Part shown: positions 57,967-64,000 of the stretch, one piece after another | How positions within the stretch are numbered: the stretch's first letter is position 1 | Layout: the number at the start of each line of letters is the position of its first letter | Source: Pseudeuparius sepicola | Taxonomy: Eukaryota > Arthropoda > Insecta > Coleoptera > Anthribidae | Assembly (NCBI GenBank): GCA_963920635.1 | Contig: OY987308.1 | Span: forward strand, 7,444,225 to 7,508,224 | Length of the DNA: 64,000 nucleotides | Reading direction: 5' to 3' | Notes under the pieces: generated by a model | What the model saw: only the letters and a program-made list of their open reading frames with translations | The model's database searches: none | What the model was told of the DNA's origin: nothing | Made by a program: the position numbers and the translations under genes

Positions 57967-58033
57967 TTCTTTTTTACTTCGGAATTAAACTTTTTACAAA
58001 ATTACTTTTTCTTTGCAGTCGGTCTGATTTTCG
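57967..58033 (+). repeat. Direct repeat, copy 1 (67 bp)
   Basis: TTTTTTACTTCGGAATTAAAC through GGTCTGATTTTCG recurs at 58499-58565 with two base changes. The spacing (about 530 bp) would suit a short duplication or the inner edges of a degenerate element; no coding sequence lies between. Confidence 0.8.
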
Positions 58034-58498
58034 TCCGGCGGTACCACGCTATTACTTATTTCAGCAAATAAAGTAAGCAATCCGGTCAGCAATAAAAAAG
58101 ATGCGGTGCGTGCTAAAAAAATTGCTTGGTCACGGACTCGCAGAATAATACGAACAGAGCGCGGGGACAAAAAATGAAATCAAATAAAAATAGCCCGGTC
58201 CGACTTGCCAACGATCGTGGATTTCATACAAAGCAAGGTCCGTTCATTTCGGCTGGCCTCCGGTGTTTTTTTGGTATTCCAAAAAAAAAAAATAAAACGC
58301 AGGCTTCTCAATTTCATTCGTTTCGGAAAAAACTAACTGTACGCAAAGCACACCATAAATTTACACAGTAAAATTTTTCGGAAAGCAATTACTAATATTC
58401 ACGTTGGTCCCCCCTGGTTAAATAAGTTCGGTTTTGTTTTATTTTACTCCACCTCAAAACACCACGGTCCCTGCTCGGGCGCCACTTTTTATAGCTTT

Positions 58499-58565
58499 AT
58501 TTTTTACTTCGGAATTAAACTTTTTGCAAAATTACTTTTTCTTTGCAGCCGGTCTGATTTTCGAA
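58499..58565 (+). repeat. Direct repeat, copy 2 (67 bp)
   Basis: Second copy of the repeat at 57967, with a C for T change in GCAGCCGGTC and an A-to-G change in TTTTGCAAAA. It is followed by different sequence (AATATTCTAGAATTG). Confidence 0.8.
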
Positions 58566-59768
58566 TATTCTAGAATTGACAAATGGAAATTTATACTGTT
58601 TAATGTATTTCCCGTTCTGATTTCCCTTTCTAGATGCAGGGGGGCTTCCTTATAGCCTCCTTTATTAAGACCGGGAAAACCAGAACCCTGGCGGAACGGA
58701 ATGCTCAGGCGCCAGTTTTTTAGAGCGGTATGCTCCGCTTTTACCCAGGATAGCTTTCGTAAGATAAAAATAATTCCAGAGTGCAAATGTGGCGTGTTTG
58801 AGAGGTAGGAGCCAAATTAAACAATATTTCCAGACATCGTATATTGAATAAACAAAGTAATAAACTCTTAAGTAAATAACACAGAATAAGTCCGGCGAGT
58901 CGCGATCGGGGGGCCCACGGGAACTCTGGAATTTAGCGGGATCAAAGACCCGGTGGAAGCAGAGCAGGCTGTCTTATAGCCGGCAACCACGTGACCAAGC
59001 GGCGTGCGGCGGCAGCCCATTGGTCGGCGTCGCCGACGTGAATTCGCAAGCGATCCCATCCACATCGGTCTCGCTGCGGCGGCTGACGGCCGGGCAGAGC
59101 GGCTAAGGGATGAACCACCCCTGGCGCGTCCTCAGCGGCGGCTTCCTTGTATCGGCGATGTCCTAAATACCCGGTTTCCCAAAAAGAACGGCGATCCTAG
59201 CCCCAGTTTAAGCATCCTGCGGATCTACCCTTATTCGGCGTTCCTACCCCTCTCAGATAGACTAAACATTTTTGATAAATGAATTCTAGCTGGAAACAAC
59301 CCCACAATTAACTGTATTAATTGCAAATGACTAGGAATAAAGAACGCGGCCCTCCGCGGCAAAAGTAAAAAAAATAATTATCGGCATGGATATAAAAACT
59401 ACGGCGGCCGGACTCTAGAAATAGCGTGGCGAAAGAATCAAACCAGTGTAAAATAAAAATAAAAGCCAGGGAATTTAGTAACTTCGTTACACTATGCATA
59501 TCCCAAATGACGTTGCGCCACTTATACAATAGATAATTCGCTTTGAAAGTAGTACCTAGCAGAAGATGGCATCAGAGGTAAGCATAAACCGCATCATAAA
59601 TTAACAGCTATCGAAAGTCAAAATTTCGAACGACATATTAAAGGGATTACGTCTGGTAATTTAAAAGCAGGCATAAGAGCCAAGTTATGAATGCATTAAA
59701 TTAAAGGGAAAAGCAAGAAACATTATGTGAAATTATTTAGTCTTAAATTTTCAAAGATTGCAGATAGA
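58566..59768. other. No gene; contains a GC-rich island (about 58880-59280)
   Basis: The block from 58880 to 59280 is strongly GC-rich (GCGGCGTGCGGCGGCAGCCC, GGCGTCGCCGACG) in an AT-rich setting. Open frames there are on both strands and have no recognisable domain. It could be a fragment of a GC-rich retroelement or a regulatory island; nothing distinguishes these. Confidence 0.35.
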
Positions 59769-61141
59769 ATGGCTCTACAGTATTTAACTAGCCAAAAAGG
59801 CAAAGCGAAATTGCTTTTAAACGGATACTTGTATATCGAAGATAAAGCAGTTGGCGCAAAAAAGTACTGGAAATGTGAGTACTTTGCTCAGAAGAAATGC
59901 AGAGGCCGAGCCATAACAGAAGCAGATTCTCTCACCAAAGAAAGTGCCCACAACCATGGAGGGAATGCCACTGAGGATCAAGCCTTAATAGTCAAAAATA
60001 AAATTAAGGAATCGGCCAGAACAACCCGAGATACTCCGCATTACATCATTTCAGCAGTATCCTCAAATGTCGACCACCTTAATGCCGCAACTTTACCCAC
60101 TGTGGACAGTCTGAAGCGAACCGTACGGCGAGAAAGAACAAGACAAAATATGGAGCCAACATCACCAAACAACCTAGAAGATTTGGATATCCAAGAAAAA
60201 TATACCATGACAAGCAATGGTGAGTGTTTCCTTTTATTCGATTCAGGACCTGGCAAGGACAGAATAATAATTTTTACCACCAAACAAAATCTAGACCTGT
60301 TACAAAGAGCCGAACATATTTACATGGATGGAACATTTAAAACAACCCCTCAGATATTTTTCCAAGTATATACTATGCACGCATTTTTCAAGTAAAAAGT
60401 AAACCGCTAGTTTATGCCCTACTTTCAAACAAGACCAAAGATACCTACATCAGATTTCTAGAACCTGTGAAGAATTTATCACCAGAACTCCGTCCAAAAT
60501 CTTTCCTAATAGACTTCGAAATGGCAATGGTTGCGTCCATAAAAAAGGTATTTCCATTATCAGTTATTCGGGGATGCTTTTTTCATTTCTGTCAAAAATA
60601 AAATATAAAATTGTGGTTTAAAGCAAAAATACGATACGGAGAGAGAATTCGCACATCAAATGAAACGCCTCGCAGCATTGGCCTTTATTCCAACAGCACA
60701 TGTGCAACAGTTTTTTAATGCTGTAGCTGAAACCATACCCGAAGAAGCAAACCAGGTCGTGGACTATTTCGAGGAAACTTGGATTGGCACTATAAGAAGA
60801 AATCGCCCAAGACCACCCACATTTCCTATCGAAATGTGGAACTGCTACTCTGCAGTTGCTGACGACATCCCCAAAACAAATAACCACATAAAAGGATGGC
60901 ACATGGCTTTCGAGAGCCAATTGTCAGCCTGCCACCCATCTGGAAATTCATAGAAGGCATTCAAAGAGAGCAGGCCTTGACAGAAATGAGAATATCTCAA
61001 TTTGGGTCAGGAATATCCGCAACTCCGAGGAAGAAAAAATACGTCGCTCTTGACCTAAGAACCAAAAATATCTTGGAAAATTTTTCTACAAATGATCCCA
61101 TTCAAATTGTGAATAATTTAGCTGTAAATATTTCTTTATAG
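59769..61141 (+). pseudogene. FLYWCH / MULE-type transposase, broken
   Basis: The ATG at 59769 starts a FLYWCH-like zinc domain: YLTSQKGKAKLLLNGYLYI, WKCEYF...C and a late HNH (AHNHGG). The MULE DDE core begins with the catalytic Asp in IYMDGTFKTTPQIFFQVY. The frame shifts at about 60390; the next piece has the second Asp (FLIDFEMAM) and the C/H segment (RGCFFHFCQK), and then stops follow. A third frame (60660-60950) carries EETWIGTIRRNRPRPPTFPI and NNHIKGWH, and the end lies in a fourth piece to 61141. At least three frameshifts make it non-functional. The family is common in aphids and other insects. Confidence 0.8.
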
Positions 61142-61440
61142 TGTAGTGTACTAAGCTTGTAGTAATTAGAAATAAAATATTTATGGCAATATTTATACCG
61201 GTGTTTAATTTGCATAATTCAATCTTCCAGTGAATCCAAAAGAAATATTTTAAATTATCAAAATTAATTCATTTAATTTATTTATAACCAGGTACCTAGT
61301 AGTTTAATAATCGTCCTAAGGTCTAAAGCCAGCCACATATTGGTACCTAGTTTATGATAATTCCACTTGACACTATTTCAATAAAGCCCAAATGTTTAAT
61401 CGCTGAAATGCATCAACTTATATTAACAAATAAGAAATAA

Positions 61441-61555
61441 GAATATTCGAACATATGTCCATTCGAACATATGTCCCTTCGAACATATGTCCGTTCCATT
61501 ATTTGTCCGTTCGATTATTTGTCCTTCGAAATTTTGACATTCGATATTGTGTCCG
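61441..61555 (+). repeat. Minisatellite with TTCGAACATATGTCC units
   Basis: About six imperfect units of 16-18 bp: TTCGAACATATGTCC occurs three times, followed by degenerate TTCCATTATTTGTCC, TTCGATTATTTGTCC and TTCGATATTGTGTCC. It directly precedes a transposase fragment. Confidence 0.85.
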
Positions 61556-61690
61556 GACCCGTACAGTTACAAGTACAAAGAAGAAAGTAAAGATTTGTTT
61601 CTTACTGACCACAAAATCGCCAAAGACAAATCTTTTGTATGTACGAGTTTTGACCTTCAAAAGGTATTAAACACTCCCCATGGGCAAAAT
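61547..61690 (+). pseudogene. Fragment of the Polinton-borne transposase family
   Basis: The open piece contains KSFVCTSFDLQKVLNTPHGQ, which aligns with the SVDLQKIIMLP segment around a candidate catalytic Asp in the 34467-41658 transposase. It ends at an ATACAGGGTGTTCC motif (61690), a typical transposon terminus in this window, so another insertion truncates it. Confidence 0.5.
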
Positions 61691-62061
61691 ACAGGGTGTT
61701 CCTCATCCTATACGCATAAACTTGGGAAATTGTAGCATAGGACAAATAATGGCCAATTATCGAAAAAAAATGTAATAAAATATTTTTTGTTTTGGAGATT
61801 ATATAAATTTATTTCAAATCAAAAACTCAGAACTAAAATTTAGTGTAATAAAATAAAAATGATGTTAGCTCATCATAATAACTGTTCAAAGTTATTTCCT
61901 TGATTTTCGTTACACAGTTGAGCCCTGCGAATGAAATGACATAATTTTTGATATATTAACCAATCAGGTGATGATTTTAGCGATTATTTCACTCATACTG
62001 CTTGCATCCAATAAGGTAGCTCCTTCCATAAAAATCCAACTAATGATATGCCTCTGCTAGC
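61691..62061. other. Sequence without a gene after an ACAGGGTG terminus
   Basis: It begins with ACAGGGTGTTCCTCATCC. No matching inverted end was found before 62061. AT-rich, no coding sequence. Confidence 0.35.
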
Positions 62062-62111
62062 GATAATTTGCACTAGTGCAATTACCGGTAATTGCACTTG
62101 TGCAAATTATC
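62062..62111. repeat. 50-bp palindrome, one mismatch
   Basis: GATAATTTGCACTAGTGCAA then TTACC meets GGTAATTGCACTTGTGCAAA then TTATC with no loop. 24 of 25 positions pair; the single mismatch is T/A at arm position 13. No target duplication is recognised. Confidence 0.9.
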
Positions 62112-62389
62112 ACTTCGTTGCTTAGCAACCGCGAATCTGTGGGATACAAACACGTAGGTACCTACTTCTTAAAGTTTGTGTGTTTCACACTGTTCTAAAT
62201 TATGCAGCTTATAAATTATGTTGCGGTATTATTAAGCATTATATCAATGAACTTATATAACTTTTACATTGCTAAATTCTTGTTATTTAGACCTCCGCCT
62301 CCGTTTAAATTTATGACACATTCAGAAAATAAACCAACGCGACAGGGTGTAGGTATAATCGCATTTGCCTTGGATACCCAAGCGGCATG

Positions 62390-62581
62390 TTTGTTTACTC
62401 AAACGCTACAGTCGAAGCTGTCAAAAAACTCGTTTAAAATGAGTCGTTTTGGAAATGTAAACATAGAAAAAAATAATACAGAAATTATTAAATCGTATTT
62501 TTTTCTATGTTTACATTTCCAAAACGACTCATTTTAAACGAGTTTATTGACAGCTTCGACTGTAGCGTTTGAGTAAACAAA
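62390..62581. mobile_element. Perfect-arm hairpin element, 192 bp
   Basis: The left arm from TTTGTTTACTCAAACGCTAC to ATGTTTACATTTCC's complement (about 62390-62475) returns at about 62495-62581 as its reverse complement with almost no change: one base or short-run difference near AAAAACTCG / CGAGTTTATTG. The loop is about 20 bp (ATAATACAGAAATTATTAAA). No coding. It could be a MITE that is all arms, or a source of double-stranded RNA. Confidence 0.85.
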
Positions 62582-62990
62582 GATAGAGAGATAAAATAAA
62601 AGCCCAATTTGTACGAGTGGTTTTGCTAATGGGCAAAATAGGGCTTGCGAATAAAATGATCGATAAAATTTCCGGCACTAGTTATATTACATACGATAAT
62701 ACCACTAGTGGTATTTTCACTGAAATCCTACTCTCTTAGTTACGTCCTAGTTACGCTAAACCAACATTGTGGCAGCTAAAACTGAGAACCCGATAACTTC
62801 TTCACATTACCAAATTTAATATAGGACTAGAAGATATGTTTTCAGTTAACACATTGATCGCTAAATACCTATTACCACCAAAAAACATATTCAGAACCGA
62901 AAGCTCAACCTAAATGACAGCTGTCAAATAGACTTTACCTTTGAAGCATGGTGGTTAAATTTATATACGGGTAGTTAAGTAAAACATTCA
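62582..62990. other. Sequence without a gene
   Basis: It contains a short palindrome ATACCACTAGTGGTAT (about 62698-62713) and nothing else I can support. Confidence 0.4.
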
Positions 62991-63066
62991 TCTGATCTCA
63001 ATGGGATAGGGGCCTGATTCTCGCTTTGCTTGTGAGAGGTCCTGGGTTCAAATCCCAGTTGTGACG
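62991..63066 (+). tRNA. tRNA-Pro-like pseudogene or SINE head
   Basis: GATTCTCGCTT, GAGAGGTCC and GGGTTCAAATCCCAG match the anticodon-arm and T-arm of tRNA-Pro, including the B-box. The anticodon loop reads TTTGCTT instead of TTTGGGT, so the Pro anticodon TGG is lost, and the acceptor strands do not pair. It is therefore not a working tRNA-Pro. It may be a decayed gene or the tRNA-derived start of a SINE; there is no obvious SINE body or A-rich tail after it. Confidence 0.5.
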
Positions 63067-64000
63067 CATTTTTATTTTCTAAATTACATTTTCGAAGAGC
63101 CGAAATATTTAAATTTATTCCTAAGAAGTTGGCTTGATAACGGGTTAGTGTCTATGTATACTCCTATTTTCGCGAGCAAAACCTTACAGGGCTTAGACGG
63201 GTTTTGTTTGATTTAAGTCCCACGTCATGAAAATATTCCCGTCCCAAGTAAATGTTCTTATGTCGAGAAAACGGATGTTTTTCGAAAGCTGTTTTAAACT
63301 CGTATTTATTAAAAGGGAAAAATGCCAAAACACCGAAAATTCATAATTTAAACCCCCGCTCCATCTACGAGATTTAACCTCGCACGACACAATTCTTCAA
63401 AACAATCCACAAAGGGCGCAATGTACAAAACGAGACAAAATCTTCTCTACAAGGGTTTAATGGTATTGATATTATGCTGTCACCGCTGCCTCCCCTATGA
63501 TAACCCGTCTCGAGAAAACGACATGTTTTGAGATTAACTTAAAACAAATTTGAAGATTTTGCTTGCGAAAATACGCTTAATATTATACAGGGACCGGCAG
63601 AAAGTTGGACACAAAAATTTAATATTTTTAAGCTCTGATTTCAATTAATTTAAATTTCTAGCTGCTAATCAAAGAAAATTAAAGTTTAGTAGCAAATTCA
63701 TGTGTTATCCGATGATAAGTTGCGCTTGCGGTATTTTATTTTTTTTTGCAATACACAGGGTGGTCGAAAAAATACAAAAAAAGTAAAATTTCTTTTTTTT
63801 AACTAGGTGGCTGTGACTATAAATCTGACATACACCTTTGATTTCAAACAACTTTTCTAAGTAACTTTTTACCGTATTTTAAAAAATAAGGGTACTTTAC
63901 TCTTGAGTTATTTTGACATTTTTGAATCTACCTCGTATCCAAAAAGAGATATTTAAATTTTGTTGTATGCGTTTTGAGTTTGAAATGATGCACCAACTTT
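63067..64000. other. Sequence without a recognised gene
   Basis: Transposon-terminus-like motifs TATACAGGGACCGGC (about 63585) and ACACAGGGTGGTCG (about 63754) suggest ends of two further elements. A 65-codon minus-strand frame near 63193-63390 has no domain. Nothing else is supported to the window end. Confidence 0.4.

Noticed and set aside
58126..59282. Several frames of 65-92 codons around the GC-rich island
   Set aside because: They occur on both strands, have no recognised domain and overlap each other.
62202..62537. A 111-codon plus-strand frame
   Set aside because: Its second half runs through the hairpin element at 62390-62581 and the first half has no family; chance frame.

Overview
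This window is insect (at least arthropod) nuclear DNA made almost entirely of mobile elements, many inserted inside one another. The evidence is AT-rich sequence, GT-AG introns of 60-100 bp in transposase and polymerase genes, an errantivirus-type retroelement with 4-bp target duplications, a large Maverick/Polinton, a hAT transposase relic and many short elements ending in TA-CAGTG or ACAGGGTG. I see no conserved host gene, no rRNA and no clearly functional tRNA.

Left part (1-23567). Inverted-repeat elements lie at 490-1917, 2209-2773 and 3530-5224. They are followed by a large intact two-exon gene (5389-9782) that combines a DDE-type transposase core, a YqaJ/lambda-exonuclease-like nuclease, a Ulp1-like protease and a C-terminal zinc-binding domain. 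Next come a ~5.1 kb satellite of 148-bp monomers with higher-order order (10105-15235), a broken hAT transposase, a non-LTR fragment, a decayed charged/coiled-coil ORF, a 387-bp MITE, a Ty3/gypsy gag relic on the minus strand and a reverse-transcriptase C-terminal fragment.

Centre (23568-56368). Matching 138-bp terminal inverted repeats starting AGTAGTG delimit a Polinton of 32.8 kb. Three foreign elements explain the excess length: a 1251-bp foldback element in DNA polymerase B, an 8.3-kb DNA transposon between the penton and major capsid genes, and a 7.5-kb errantivirus in the packaging ATPase. That DNA transposon itself carries a 4636-bp Ty3/gypsy element whose two LTRs look identical. Removing them leaves about 15.7 kb, a normal Polinton size. 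The recognisable Polinton genes are polB, a BIR-domain membrane protein, a predicted membrane glycoprotein, major capsid, penton, a very basic small protein, adenovirus-type protease, a PLA2/pX-like minor virion protein, packaging ATPase, a DUF8207-like protein, a fibre-position protein, an integrase with a chromodomain-like tail, and several unknown ORFs. Many neighbours overlap as TAATG or ATGA, indicating compact virus-like gene blocks. Most genes carry frameshifts or stops, so the copy is dead.

Right part (56369-64000). This holds broken copies of the transposase family that is also found inside the Polinton, a pair of 67-bp direct repeats, a GC-rich island, a broken FLYWCH/MULE transposase, a short minisatellite, two striking palindromes and a tRNA-Pro-like pseudogene or SINE head.

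The order of events can be read from the nesting: the Polinton came first, the three insertions into it came later, and the 4.6-kb Ty3/gypsy element inside the DNA transposon is the youngest.
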